From: Roseobacter sp. MH60115
Lineage (GTDB): Bacteria > Pseudomonadota > Alphaproteobacteria > Rhodobacterales > Rhodobacteraceae
Direction: 5' to 3'
Assembly: GCF_015644665.1 (NCBI RefSeq)
Contig: NZ_JADOBQ010000001.1
Location: 310,001-374,000, forward strand
Length of the DNA stretch: 64,000 nucleotides
Of the stretch, positions 37,218 through 46,433 are shown piece by piece. The notes below the pieces were generated by a model that was not told the DNA's origin, made no database searches, and was given only the letters and a program-made list of their open reading frames with translations. Both the position numbers and the translations under genes were made by a program. Each line of letters begins with the position of its first letter. Within the stretch, counting starts at the first letter, position 1.

Positions 37218-38423
37218 TCAGACCGTCGCATGCCCGCGCAGGCGCAGCACCAACGGGAACATCGCCAGCACGAGCAGAGCGGCAAACAGGAACGGCGCCC
37301 CCGGCAGGTAAATCCCATCTCCATCGACAGAGGCCTGAAAGAGGCCGGTCATCGCGATGGGGGACAGGATTGCGGCCATCGATGACAGGGAGGCGATCAC
37401 GCCCTGCACCACACCCTGCCTGTCTTCATCGACCTGGTTCGATGCCATCGCCGTCACCAGTGCTGGCACAAGGTCCGAGAGGGCCGCCAGCAATAAGAAG
37501 ACCACGAGGGCTGCAACCGAACCGGTAAAGCCGAAGCCGATCATGCCGATCAGCGCCGATGTCATGCCCAGCATCAGGGTGCGGAAATCCCCGATCAACC
37601 GGATCAGGATCGGCATCAATCCCCCCTGGACGAGGGCCAGCAGAACACCGTAGGCCGCAAGCGATAACCCGATGTAAAGCGTCGGCCAGTCAAAGACTTC
37701 GCGGGTCCAGAACGCCCAAAGCGTTGGATAGACCATATTGGCGAACTCGAAGATGAGAATGCAAGTGAGGGGCACCGCCAGACCCGGCAGGCGAAAGGCG
37801 TCGAAGATCGATTTGAACGGGTTGAGGTCGCGCCGCCCGAAGGGACGCCGCTTGTGCGGTGCCAGGCTTTCGGGCAGCACGAAGTATCCAAAGAGCGCGT
37901 TGCCCGCCGACAAGGCCGCGGCAATCCAGAACGGGGCGGCAATGCTGATTTCCGCGGCAAGCCCCCCAATCGCGGGCCCGAGCACGAAACCGATGCCGAA
38001 GGCGGCCCCGATCAGGCCAAAGTTTGCGGCCTTTTCCTGGGGCGAGGAGATATCCGCAATATAGGCCGTCGCGGTGATATAGGTGGCGCCTGCCAGCCCC
38101 GCGAGGGTGCGGCCAAGCAGCAGCAGCCAGAAACTGTCCGCCAGCGCCATGATCACGTAATCCAGCGCCAGCATGACAAGTGCCGCGATCAGCACGGGTC
38201 TGCGCCCCACAGCATCCGAGATGCTTCCGACGATCGGGCCACATAAAAATAACGCGCCCGCGTAGGCGGCCATCAAAAACCCGCCCCAGAAGGCTCCTTG
38301 TCCAGTATCTCCCGCGCCGACGCGATCCATCAGATCCGGCATGATGGGAAACACGATGCCAATGCCGATGGCGTCGATCATCAGCGTGATGAGGATGAAG
38401 AGAATGGCGCGGTTTTTGAACAT
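37218..38423 (-). CDS. TetA-like MFS drug exporter (TCR/Tet family)
   Basis: 401 aa, twelve membrane helices. The N-terminus ILITLMIDAIGIGIVFPIMP carries the DxxGxGxxxPxxP-like motif of the TetA branch, the loop 2-3 motif is SISDAVGRRPVLIAALV (GxxxDxxGRR type), and the antiporter motif C is seen as GFVLGPAIGG. Members exchange drugs such as tetracycline for protons, but the substrate here is unknown. It stands alone on the minus strand between two gap regions. No TetR-type regulator is adjacent, unlike classical tet determinants. Confidence 0.88.
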   Translation of the reverse strand: MFKNRAILFILITLMIDAIGIGIVFPIMPDLMDRVGAGDTGQGAFWGGFLMAAYAGALFLCGPIVGSISDAVGRRPVLIAALVMLALDYVIMALADSFWLLLLGRTLAGLAGATYITATAYIADISSPQEKAANFGLIGAAFGIGFVLGPAIGGLAAEISIAAPFWIAAALSAGNALFGYFVLPESLAPHKRRPFGRRDLNPFKSIFDAFRLPGLAVPLTCILIFEFANMVYPTLWAFWTREVFDWPTLYIGLSLAAYGVLLALVQGGLMPILIRLIGDFRTLMLGMTSALIGMIGFGFTGSVAALVVFLLLAALSDLVPALVTAMASNQVDEDRQGVVQGVIASLSSMAAILSPIAMTGLFQASVDGDGIYLPGAPFLFAALLVLAMFPLVLRLRGHATV

Positions 38424-38907
38424 GAGACTCTATCGGATGGGGCCCGGGTCAAGGCAAGTCGAAAATGGCTTGGGCAAGCGCCTTTGACGGCCTTCCCGCG
38501 ACGTTCAGGCAGGTGCTCGGCCATCCACGGTTTTCCAGCCATGAGACTCCCGATCACGAACGAGCGCGTTCCAGCGCCCGCCATGTCTTTCGTAGCCATT
38601 TTACGGGGGTTTATGGGGAGGGCAGTTATCGCCGGAGCAAAAAGTGCGGTACCGTATGGAGGGCTGACTTAAGGGACGCCGCCAGCTTCGGGGGCCTTTG
38701 TCCTCAATGCCCTACGCGGATAATTCCTGATCGCGGGAAAGAGATCCCCGCAACACGAGCCGAGCGGATCGCGTCTTTTGTCACAGTCTGCCAGTCTCCG
38801 CGATGCCTCATAGCATCGACAGGACGCAGGTCATGCAGCACCGTTAAAGACGGCAAAATCATCCGAGACAGGCAGAGAACTGACGGCCCAAAACAGGCTG
38901 CCACCGG
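38424..38907. other. Gene-poor gap, 484 bp
   Basis: Region between the MFS exporter and the TPR protein gene. Both strands have short open frames that do not resemble proteins; no repeat, terminator or RNA gene was recognised. Base composition appears slightly less GC-rich than in the adjacent genes. Confidence 0.45.
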
Positions 38908-40200
38908 TCACTGCATGCCACAAACTGGGGTGGAATCGCAAAGCACTGGTCGGCGCAGTTTCAGCGTGCGGCGCGCTTCCTTCTCCAGTCCAAGCTTCAT
39001 CAACACATTGACATATGCCAATTCAATCAAGTCGCGTTGTGCCCGGCTTCCGCCAAGCCGTTCTGTCGTCGCCATCACCTGCGACAAATGCTCCAATGCG
39101 CCGCTCCAGTTCCCGCGCGCAATTTCGCCCCAACCTTTGGCAACGGGCCGGACAAGGTCGCCGGCAAACCCCTTGGCCGTGTCCACGATATACGCCAGAC
39201 GTTCGCCATCACCGGCCATTGCATGGCAGAGAGCCGCATGCATATCCGCAAAGCTTTGGCCCGTTTCGGGAAAGAACCGGGCTGCGTATCCGCTCAGGTC
39301 CTTCCAGCGCTCCGGTGCGACCTTCAGACCCGCGATTTCAGCGCGGTACAGAATGGCAGCGGTATCGGTGAGGACATTGATTGGCATGCTGTCCGAGCTT
39401 CCGGGCCGAACGCTGTCGTCCACGGCATCCCACATTGCCTGCTCGTCGCCATCATGCAGCGCCCATAGAGCGACATGCCAGCTGAGATGCCCGTGCAAAA
39501 CGGCTCTCTTGTCGTATTGCTCCATCCACTCCCCCAGATAGTGACGTCCGGCGGCAATTTCTCCGGTCTCATAGAGTGCATGTGCCCGAAAATGCGCACC
39601 GTTTGCATTTCTGGGATTGATCGCCAGGGATCTCTCCATGAGCGATAGGGACGCATCGGTCTGTCCTGTCTCACACAGCGATAATGCGTGCATCGACATC
39701 ATCCACCAGTCATTCTGGTAGTGCGGCAGCAGCGTCTCGGTGTAGGCGAGTAATTCTGCCTCTCGACCGGCTTTCCCCGAAAACCCGATCAATCCGAAAA
39801 CATTGGTGCAGAGCTGCGCCGCCATGGCGTCCCGGGGATGGTCTCTGACATGGTCCTTGACGATGGTACGGGCAAGCGGAGGGTCGCCATCCAGCAAGGC
39901 GGCAAAGGCTGAAACATGTGTCCGCTCTCGGTCAGTCGATGCGCTGGCCAGGCTCTGGGCGCGGGCAATTGCGGCTTTAGCCTCTGGAAGCCGCGCTTCC
40001 ATCATGAGGGCGCGTGCCAGGCCTACATAGCCCACGGCAAACGCCGGATCCGCGCTGACGGATGCCTCAAACGCTTGGACAGCGCCGAACTCGGCGCCGA
40101 GGAACAACTGCACTCCGTGGTCGTAGTGATCTCGCGCATCCGCAGTGTTTGTGGAAATCGTGTTTCCGTAGCCGTCGGAAAGGGTCATCTGTAAATCCAT
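38908..40200 (-). CDS. TTC38-like tetratricopeptide repeat protein
   Basis: 430 aa soluble helical-repeat protein. TPR-like units recur throughout, e.g. FEASVSADPAFAVGYVGLAR (about 44-63), then MERSLAINPRNANGAHFRAH near 190-209. The H-x-x-W segment HGHLSWHVALWALHDGD (about 237-253) resembles the TTC38 family, whose bacterial members have no settled function. No signal peptide is visible. It is divergently separated from neighbours by about 160 bp on one side and the LytTR gene reads in the same direction toward it, so a short lytTR-TPR operon is possible. Confidence 0.85.
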   Translation of the reverse strand: MDLQMTLSDGYGNTISTNTADARDHYDHGVQLFLGAEFGAVQAFEASVSADPAFAVGYVGLARALMMEARLPEAKAAIARAQSLASASTDRERTHVSAFAALLDGDPPLARTIVKDHVRDHPRDAMAAQLCTNVFGLIGFSGKAGREAELLAYTETLLPHYQNDWWMMSMHALSLCETGQTDASLSLMERSLAINPRNANGAHFRAHALYETGEIAAGRHYLGEWMEQYDKRAVLHGHLSWHVALWALHDGDEQAMWDAVDDSVRPGSSDSMPINVLTDTAAILYRAEIAGLKVAPERWKDLSGYAARFFPETGQSFADMHAALCHAMAGDGERLAYIVDTAKGFAGDLVRPVAKGWGEIARGNWSGALEHLSQVMATTERLGGSRAQRDLIELAYVNVLMKLGLEKEARRTLKLRRPVLCDSTPVCGMQ

Positions 40201-40360
40201 TTATGTCTATGCACCGACCCTATGAGAGAATTTGGCCTGGCCCAAACAATAACTGGTCCGCGTGACAGAGCTGTTGCCGCGCGCGGGGAGGCCGTAAATC
40301 AGGGTGTCGGCTTGACAGGCTCCGGGAGAGACAGCCATCACTGGCGTTTAGGTATCCGCG

Positions 40361-41209
40361 CTAGAGCGTTCTTTTCAGATCCCTGTAACGGCGTCTGCTG
40401 ACCGGGATTTTTGTGCCGTTGTGAAGCGTGCAGACATAGGCGCTGCCTACAGATTTGATCTTTTGGACGTGTTTGAACCGGACCCAGTGGGACCGGTGGC
40501 ATTGCGCCCCGTGGAAATCCTTCAGCGCGGTTACGCAATCGGCAAAGGCCAGCTTCAGGGTCGCGGTGCCTTGGGTGGTCGTGATGGTCACATAGTGATC
40601 CTGCGCCTCGGCGTGCAGGATGTCGTCCCCCAGACGATGGGGAGCAGATGGCAAAACGCTTCGCAGCGGGGGCTCGGGGAGGTGTCGGGATCGCAAAATC
40701 CTGCGGTACCGCTCAGCGATGCCCGCCGCACGATAGGCAAATACGGCCATGAGGGCCGAAAGCCCGAGGGATGGTGGCGCCAGGGACGCAAGTTCCGCAG
40801 CATAGAGCCGCCAAAGGCCGGATTTCGCGTCATGTGTCACCGGCTCGCTGTCCAAAAGCAGTTCGGCGACCAAGGAGAAGGGCGTGAGCAGGAAAGGCAA
40901 AACGCAAACGGCGAGGATCAGCGGCCATGGCATCCGAGCCCCCAGCAGCACGCCCGCTGCAGTCGTTCCCGCCAGCAGGCACGCAGCGACCAGAAGGTGG
41001 AACACCCAATGCAAGGCCGCCAGCCAAAGCGGTAGCGCGGCGGTCACCAGCGGATCAAAGCTTGTGATTACGAGACCGCCGACCACTGAAAAGCCGAGAC
41101 AGTATTTGGCGAGTTGCTGCCACGAGCTGTCGTGTGACCCGAAGATCGTCAGCAAGGCGCCTGAGAGCATGTCTGTGGTGGCATCACGTCGGGGGCTGGT
41201 TTTTGGCAT
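40361..41209 (-). CDS. Membrane-bound LytTR family transcriptional regulator
   Basis: 282 aa. Four membrane helices in the first half (about 35-170; e.g. LWLAALHWVFHLLVAACLLA, LILAVCVLPFLLTPFSLVAE, LGLSALMAVFAYRAA) and a C-terminal LytTR DNA-binding domain (about 185-282) with ILHAEAQDHYVTITT, CHRSHWVRFKHV and IPVSRRRYRDL. There is no receiver domain, so the membrane part probably senses the signal itself. ATG at 41209 is used; a GTG at 41212 directly precedes it. Candidate CCGTTCG sites lie in the gap toward the divergent mipA-like gene. Confidence 0.88.
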   Translation of the reverse strand: MPKTSPRRDATTDMLSGALLTIFGSHDSSWQQLAKYCLGFSVVGGLVITSFDPLVTAALPLWLAALHWVFHLLVAACLLAGTTAAGVLLGARMPWPLILAVCVLPFLLTPFSLVAELLLDSEPVTHDAKSGLWRLYAAELASLAPPSLGLSALMAVFAYRAAGIAERYRRILRSRHLPEPPLRSVLPSAPHRLGDDILHAEAQDHYVTITTTQGTATLKLAFADCVTALKDFHGAQCHRSHWVRFKHVQKIKSVGSAYVCTLHNGTKIPVSRRRYRDLKRTL

Positions 41210-41284
41210 CACAAGTTCGTCTCATCGTTGGGGGTCTGTCGCCCTCCCTACAAAACCATTGCGCCGGTCAGAACGGCAAGTTCG

Positions 41285-41367
41285 CGAACGGTAAGAGAAT
41301 GACCGTTCGTGAGCGGTCGCCGACCGCTGACGCATTTTCAAGCCGTCTTCGAGAACAGGCTGTTCTC
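41285..41367. promoter_or_regulatory. Cluster of three inverted repeats between the LytTR and mipA-like genes
   Basis: Inverted repeat 1: CGAACGGT (41285-41292) and ACCGTTCG (41302-41309). Inverted repeat 2: AGCGGTCG (41312-41319) and CGACCGCT (41321-41328). Inverted repeat 3: GAGAACA (41351-41357) and TGTTCTC (41361-41367). ACCGTTCGTG resembles the CCGTTCGTC element bound by the LytTR-domain regulator AlgR. The cluster is upstream of both divergent genes and is a natural place for LytTR protein binding. Confidence 0.45.
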
Positions 41368-41455
41368 AATGCCCTGCGTCTCGCGCTGTCTGGGCGCGCG
41401 TCTGAGGCTTGGACGCAGAGCAAGATAACTCCATCATTGAGAAGAGGATGTTCCC

Positions 41456-42247
41456 ATGGCGGGACCTTACAAGACTTCGCTGCCATTTCCCTGCGCCCTT
41501 ATGGTCGCAGTACTCTGCGGTCAGCACGCCGCTGCAAATGAACGCGAGCGCGACCTGTCCGGTGTGATCGGTTTCGGTGTCAGCTCGGCGCCGGAGTTTT
41601 CCGGTTCCGACAAGGACACCACCGATCTCTTCCCGATCATCGATCTGACCTGGCGCGACCGTTACTTTCTGAACGACCGTGGACTTGGGTTTTACGCGCT
41701 CCGAAACGCGGGGACGCGCAACCTGTCGGTAAGCTTTGCCATCGGTTATGACTTTGATGAGCGATTGGCAGAGGATGATGCCCGTTTGACCGGGCTGCGG
41801 GATGTGGAGGCGGGCGCGCTGCTCTCCGCGGGTCTGGCCTTCGATGTCGGTGCCGCCGAGGTTGACCTTGAGATCAACCACGGGATCAGCAGCAAGGGAC
41901 ATGAAGGAACCCGCGCCACCATAAGCGCCGCCTTCAGCCGGATGGCCGGAGATCGGTTGCGGCTGTCGGCGAAGCCGTTTCTCGTCTGGTCGGACGGATC
42001 CTACGCCAGTGCATTTTACGGCGTCAGCGCTCAGGAAGCCGCGTCTTCTGCCTTTGCCGCCTACGATGCCGGATCGGGTTTCGAGCGTGTGGGGATCGAA
42101 CTGCAGGCCTCCTACAGCCTGACACCCCGCACCGCCGTTTTTGTGGGTATCGAGCATTTCCAACTGCTGGGAGACGCCAAAGACAGCCCGATTTCCTTTG
42201 ACGATTCCCTGACTGAAATCTCTACCGGCGTCATTTTCCGGTTCTGA
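41456..42247 (+). CDS. MipA/OmpV family outer-membrane protein
   Basis: 263 aa. An N-terminal signal peptide (PFPCALMVAVLCGQHAAA) precedes a beta-rich mature part ending in Phe (STGVIFRF), as expected for an outer-membrane barrel. FGVSSAPEFSGSDKDTTDLF and the barrel strands match the MipA/OmpV family, which in E. coli is a scaffold for wall enzymes and elsewhere is induced by antibiotics or envelope stress. ATG at 41456 follows AGAGGA. It is divergent from the LytTR regulator and 75 bp upstream of the FAH-like gene. Confidence 0.88.
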   Translation: MAGPYKTSLPFPCALMVAVLCGQHAAANERERDLSGVIGFGVSSAPEFSGSDKDTTDLFPIIDLTWRDRYFLNDRGLGFYALRNAGTRNLSVSFAIGYDFDERLAEDDARLTGLRDVEAGALLSAGLAFDVGAAEVDLEINHGISSKGHEGTRATISAAFSRMAGDRLRLSAKPFLVWSDGSYASAFYGVSAQEAASSAFAAYDAGSGFERVGIELQASYSLTPRTAVFVGIEHFQLLGDAKDSPISFDDSLTEISTGVIFRF

Positions 42248-42322
42248 TGGCCTGCGCGTCGCAGAACAACCGGGCCGCGCCGCATCCTACATTCAACAGT
42301 CCCAAACCGTAAGAGGTTCGCT

Positions 42323-43600
42323 ATGAGACCTGTTCTATACATCCCGATTTTGACCATTCTGATCCTGTTGACGCTTGTCTTCGGGGTCAGCGAAGATCCG
42401 GGGCGCACCAATCCCATCTCGGCCGAGGCCGCGCCGCTGACACCCGGTATTCTGCCGGTGACCGAGGGATTTACATTTGCACGCGCTGCAGGGGCGGACG
42501 GGGAAATCCTGCCGCTTTTGGTGACCGGTCTATCCGGCGCGCAGGTCTCTGCAATCGATCTGTCCGAGCATGGCGCAGACCCGGCTGCGGATTTGTTTGC
42601 AGCACTGCGTGACGTGGGCGCGCGCCGTCTTACCGCCCTCTTTCATCAGGCGCAGGGGGCGGATGGCGCCGATCTGACACAGAGTTATGCGTGGGGCAGC
42701 TTGCTGTCGGTCGCCGGTTCCGGGGACCGACATGTGGCCTCCGGCACGAATTTCATAGAGCACGCAGAGGAAACCAACAGTCAGTCCGTCTTCAACTTCC
42801 CCAAGTTCGGCCCGCCCACGCCACCGGTGACGACCGTGGTCCATAAGGAGGGCGTGCTGCTCGATTACGAGGTGGAGCTCTGCATGATCTTCGACCGCGA
42901 TATCGCAACGATTGACGACTTCGACGCGGCCCAGAAGGGGCTGTTCCTGTGTGGTGATTTCACGGATCGCGCCGTGTTGTCCCGCATGATTGACGTCGAC
43001 AATTTCGATTCCGGTTCGGGGTTCAGCGACGCCAAAAGTGGACCAGATTTTTTCCCGACAGGCGGCTTGCTGGTGATCCCCGGAGACTGGGAGAGCTTCG
43101 TCGACAATGAGCGCATCGTGACCTTTCGCAACGAAGACCTGCGTCAGGATGCGCGCGGCGGCGAAATGATCCTCGATTTCCGTGAGCTGACCGGACAGGT
43201 GCTGGCCGATGCGACCTCGACCCGTTTTAGGTATCAGGGGCGCGCCCATACCTTGATCGAGGGGCAAAAAATCGCAAGGGACCAGGTTTTGATGTGCGGC
43301 ACGCCCGAAGGCGTCATTTTCATGCCACCGACCTGGCGCCAGATGACCCGCGGGGTCCTGCGACATCTGTTTTCCGGAGGATTTCTCACCGGAACCTCCG
43401 GATACGATTCCGTGGTCGGCTCCTTCATTCGCGAGGAGGCGCGCTCCAGGAGGTTTCTACAGCCTGACGAGCAGATCACCTATGCGTCCACTTCGATGGG
43501 TAAGGTGATCATCACCGTGGTTACGGGGGAGGACGGCACAGCGGGACAGAAAACCGCATCTACGTCACCAATTGAATCCGGGCAAAACGACCCCAGTTGA
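42323..43600 (+). CDS. Membrane-anchored fumarylacetoacetate hydrolase family protein
   Basis: 425 aa. An N-terminal hydrophobic helix (about 4-22, VLYIPILTILILLTLVFGV) probably anchors the protein with its catalytic part in the periplasm. The FAH fold then shows SGTNFIEHAEE (about 140-150, equivalent to NYxxHAxE), the metal-binding DYEVEL (Glu183, Glu185), CGDFTDR (Asp212) and DAKSGPDFFPTGG. Cytoplasmic FAH proteins hydrolyse acylpyruvates or decarboxylate oxaloacetate; an exported or anchored version is unusual. ATG is preceded by AAGAGG. The glycosyltransferase gene follows after 47 bp. Confidence 0.85.
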   Translation: MRPVLYIPILTILILLTLVFGVSEDPGRTNPISAEAAPLTPGILPVTEGFTFARAAGADGEILPLLVTGLSGAQVSAIDLSEHGADPAADLFAALRDVGARRLTALFHQAQGADGADLTQSYAWGSLLSVAGSGDRHVASGTNFIEHAEETNSQSVFNFPKFGPPTPPVTTVVHKEGVLLDYEVELCMIFDRDIATIDDFDAAQKGLFLCGDFTDRAVLSRMIDVDNFDSGSGFSDAKSGPDFFPTGGLLVIPGDWESFVDNERIVTFRNEDLRQDARGGEMILDFRELTGQVLADATSTRFRYQGRAHTLIEGQKIARDQVLMCGTPEGVIFMPPTWRQMTRGVLRHLFSGGFLTGTSGYDSVVGSFIREEARSRRFLQPDEQITYASTSMGKVIITVVTGEDGTAGQKTASTSPIESGQNDPS

Positions 43601-43647
43601 CTAAAAGGGCGTGCCTGTCCGCGCGCAGCATAGTTGAGGTCCACTCC

Positions 43648-44913
43648 ATGGCGAATGTCCTGATCCTCACATTTGGAACCAGGGGAGACGTGCAGCCCTA
43701 CGTCGCGCTCGGCAAAGGTTTGGCCGACAGGGGCCATCGGGTGACGCTGTCAACGGGCACCGGGTTCGACGATCTGATCAGCGCACACGGTCTTCTTCCG
43801 AAACCGTTGTCCATCAATGTGCGCGATTTGATGGACACGCCCGACGTGCAATCCGCGCTGACATCCTGGCATGGCAAATTCAAGGCGATGCGCAGCATGA
43901 GAGCTGTGGTAAACAGGCAGTTGGACGACATGTGGCACGTCGCGCAAGAGGTTCAACCGGACCTGATCCTCTACCATCCCAAAGCGTTTGTTGCGCCATA
44001 TCTCGCCCGGGTCCTCGGCGCCATTGCCGTCCCGAGCTTTCTCCAACCCGCCTTCGTGCCCACGCGGGCGTTTCCAAGCATTCTGGCGCCACCGTTTCCC
44101 CTCGGCTCAGCGGGAAACAGACTGGTCAGTGGCGCGATTGTGACGCTGGCAATGGCCGGCCTGACCTTTTCGCTGCGGGGGTGGCTGGCGCAGCATCCGG
44201 AGGTTGCCCGGCAACCCCGCCTGAACCCGTTGGAGGGATTTCATCCCGCGGGTCTCGACGTGTCGCGTCTGCACGCGCATAGCAGGCATCTTGTGCCCAA
44301 GCCCGCCGACTGGGCGGATCGCGAGGCCGTCACCGGCTACTGGTTTCTGCCCCCAACCCAAAACTGGGAACCACCGCCAACACTGCGCCGGTTTTTGGAG
44401 GCCGGTCCGCCGCCCGTCTACATCGGTTTCGGCAGCATGCCTTTTGTGGACACCGCACGGTTGAACGAGGTCATCCGGTCGGCCGTCCGACGCACCGGGA
44501 CGCGGGTGATCCTGGCAACCGGCTGGGGGACGCTATCGCCGGGAGACCCCCAGGAGCTTGTCCACGAGATCGAAGGCGCGCCGCATGACTGGCTTTTCCC
44601 CAGATGCCGCGCCGTCGTGCACCATGGCGGTGCCGGCACTACTCATGAGGCGCTGCGGGCCGGGCGGCCATCGCTGGTTTGCCCGTTCTTTGGCGATCAG
44701 GGTTTCTGGGGCGCGCGCGTGCGACAGGCCGGATGCGGGCCCGCTCCGATCCCGGTCAAGAAACTCACTGCGGCGCGTTTTGCTGATGCGCTCTATGCCT
44801 TGCAAACGCAGTCCTACGCAGAAGCGGCTGAAGAGCTTGGGCAAAAGATGCGCGCCGAAGGGGGGATCGAGAACGGCGCGGACCGTCTCAATGCGATGCT
44901 GGCCATGGCTTGA
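43648..44913 (+). CDS. UGT-like glycosyltransferase (GT1 family)
   Basis: 421 aa GT-B fold enzyme. LTFGTRGDVQPYVALGKGLA (about 8-27) is the N-terminal signature of sterol/lipid and macrolide-type GT1 enzymes, and the C-terminal nucleotide-sugar motif VHHGGAGTTHEALRAGRP lies near 325-342. A hydrophobic segment at about 165-185 (VSGAIVTLAMAGLTFSLRG) may associate with membrane. Donor is probably a UDP- or dTDP-sugar; acceptor may be a lipid, hopanoid, carotenoid or drug, which sequence does not settle. ATG at 43648 is 9 nt after GAGG. It probably forms one unit with the mipA-like and FAH genes. Confidence 0.88.
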   Translation: MANVLILTFGTRGDVQPYVALGKGLADRGHRVTLSTGTGFDDLISAHGLLPKPLSINVRDLMDTPDVQSALTSWHGKFKAMRSMRAVVNRQLDDMWHVAQEVQPDLILYHPKAFVAPYLARVLGAIAVPSFLQPAFVPTRAFPSILAPPFPLGSAGNRLVSGAIVTLAMAGLTFSLRGWLAQHPEVARQPRLNPLEGFHPAGLDVSRLHAHSRHLVPKPADWADREAVTGYWFLPPTQNWEPPPTLRRFLEAGPPPVYIGFGSMPFVDTARLNEVIRSAVRRTGTRVILATGWGTLSPGDPQELVHEIEGAPHDWLFPRCRAVVHHGGAGTTHEALRAGRPSLVCPFFGDQGFWGARVRQAGCGPAPIPVKKLTAARFADALYALQTQSYAEAAEELGQKMRAEGGIENGADRLNAMLAMA

Positions 44914-45038
44914 GATGCGGGCGCTGATGCACGCGTGTTGTTCGTCTCGGACATCGGATCGCGGAAGTTTTTGCCAGGTGCCTGTCTGTGCCGCCTTTGG
45001 CCAATGATCCAACGCGGGCCGTCAAGGTGTTGTCAGGA

Positions 45039-46433
45039 TCAGGGTCGGGCCGACCGAAGCTGCACATTGTGGCGCCACGCATGGCCGTAGTCCTGCAGCG
45101 GTCGAAGCCGCTTTGCGTCAAGCTCTACCAGCGTGCTGGGGTACGGTCCCTTTCTTTGCGCGTCGCTGGCGATCAGGGCGGCGCCAGCGCTCGTGCCTGT
45201 CACGCCTGATGCGCAATGCACGTCTGATGCGGTCGCCACGGCGAGCATTTCAAGAAAGATCCGGTTGGCGGTGAAAGGCCCCTCGACGATGATCGCTCCC
45301 TCATGCCCGATGTTGGCCAGGCATTCCGCAGTCACCAGGGCAAGGTAGAGTGCCACGGCGGCGCCCCGTTCGGCACTGCCCATTGGGGGTGCCGCGCCAA
45401 CCCACTCAGAGCGATACCCCTTGAAAGGCCCAGTGTCGGGCGCAACGGCGGGCATAAGCATGACCTGCCGTCCCAAAACCGTGTCGAGGTCTTCGGTAGA
45501 GGGCTGGGGATAGGCACCGCCCGTTGCAATATCATGTTCCCGCCCGCCCATGAACCGCGCTGACGGGGCGGCTGTTCCATGGGCCGTGACATTGATCAGC
45601 GTATCAAGATCGGGATTGAGCGGGACCGGCTTGCCCCCGATCGACATCGCAATGACCCACGTGCCGGTCGACACAACGCTGAAGGCGGCCTCGTTCCCCT
45701 CGATGTAAGGTAGCAGCGAGGCATTTGAGTCGTGAATGCCGCAGTGGACTGGCGTGCCGGGCGGCAAACCGGTGCGCTCCGATATCAGTGGCAGGATCGG
45801 ACCCAGCACATGTGACGGCCTGTGGACGGGCGGCAGCTTGTCCGCGATGTCCAGCGTATCGACGAGGGATGAAAAGGTGCCGCTATGCGGGTCCCAGAGG
45901 TCGGTGTGGCACCCCAGCGAGGTCACATCCATCGCCGCGACCCCGGTGAGCTTTGCGCCCCAGTATTGCGGGTAGGTAACGATCCGGTGGGTCCGTGCCT
46001 TCAATGCCGGATCGATCTGAAACTGCCAGTGCATCTGTGCGCCGATGTTCAGCCCGCCCGCCAGCCTGGGTGATCCGGTTTCAGAAAATGGCGGCCGCAG
46101 GGCATCGTAGTCCAGTGCCACGTTGTCCGGTCCCGAATGCTCGTAGTCAAGGATCGGGGCGGCGAGGTTTCCGTCAATATCCAGAAGCGCTGCACAGGCG
46201 CCGTGGGTTGTGACGGAAATGGCATCGATGCCGTGGGCTGCATGAAAATCGCGCAGAGCGTCCAGCAGAAAGCTCCAGTGCCCGTCGATATCGAAATGCG
46301 GCCAGGGCGGGCCGGGCAGCACGGTGTTCGGGCGGGTCACAACCGCAATCTCCGTCAAGTCCGTGGCGCCCACCAGAGCAAGCTTGGCATTGGTCTTGCC
46401 GATGTCGATGACGGCGATGCGGCGCGGGCTCAT
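45039..46433 (-). CDS. rhaK: L-rhamnulokinase (FGGY family)
   Basis: 464 aa sugar kinase phosphorylating L-rhamnulose to L-rhamnulose 1-phosphate. The ATPase-fold phosphate loop [16 protein letters not shown] is at the N-terminus; [17 protein letters not shown] (about 231-247) carries the catalytic Asp; the C-terminal region has a [16 protein letters not shown] nucleotide site. It resembles rhizobial RhaK rather than E. coli RhaB, and in Rhizobium leguminosarum RhaK is also needed for transporter function. The ATG overlaps the rhaM stop by 4 nt. It is the last gene of rhaRSTPQMK; the downstream neighbour converges. Confidence 0.92.
   Translation of the reverse strand: MSPRRIAVIDIGKTNAKLALVGATDLTEIAVVTRPNTVLPGPPWPHFDIDGHWSFLLDALRDFHAAHGIDAISVTTHGACAALLDIDGNLAAPILDYEHSGPDNVALDYDALRPPFSETGSPRLAGGLNIGAQMHWQFQIDPALKARTHRIVTYPQYWGAKLTGVAAMDVTSLGCHTDLWDPHSGTFSSLVDTLDIADKLPPVHRPSHVLGPILPLISERTGLPPGTPVHCGIHDSNASLLPYIEGNEAAFSVVSTGTWVIAMSIGGKPVPLNPDLDTLINVTAHGTAAPSARFMGGREHDIATGGAYPQPSTEDLDTVLGRQVMLMPAVAPDTGPFKGYRSEWVGAAPPMGSAERGAAVALYLALVTAECLANIGHEGAIIVEGPFTANRIFLEMLAVATASDVHCASGVTGTSAGAALIASDAQRKGPYPSTLVELDAKRLRPLQDYGHAWRHNVQLRSARP

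Noticed and set aside
38465-39541. 358-codon plus-strand open frame between the MFS and TPR genes
   Set aside because: Ser/Arg/Cys-rich random-looking translation; its second half is antisense to the TPR protein.
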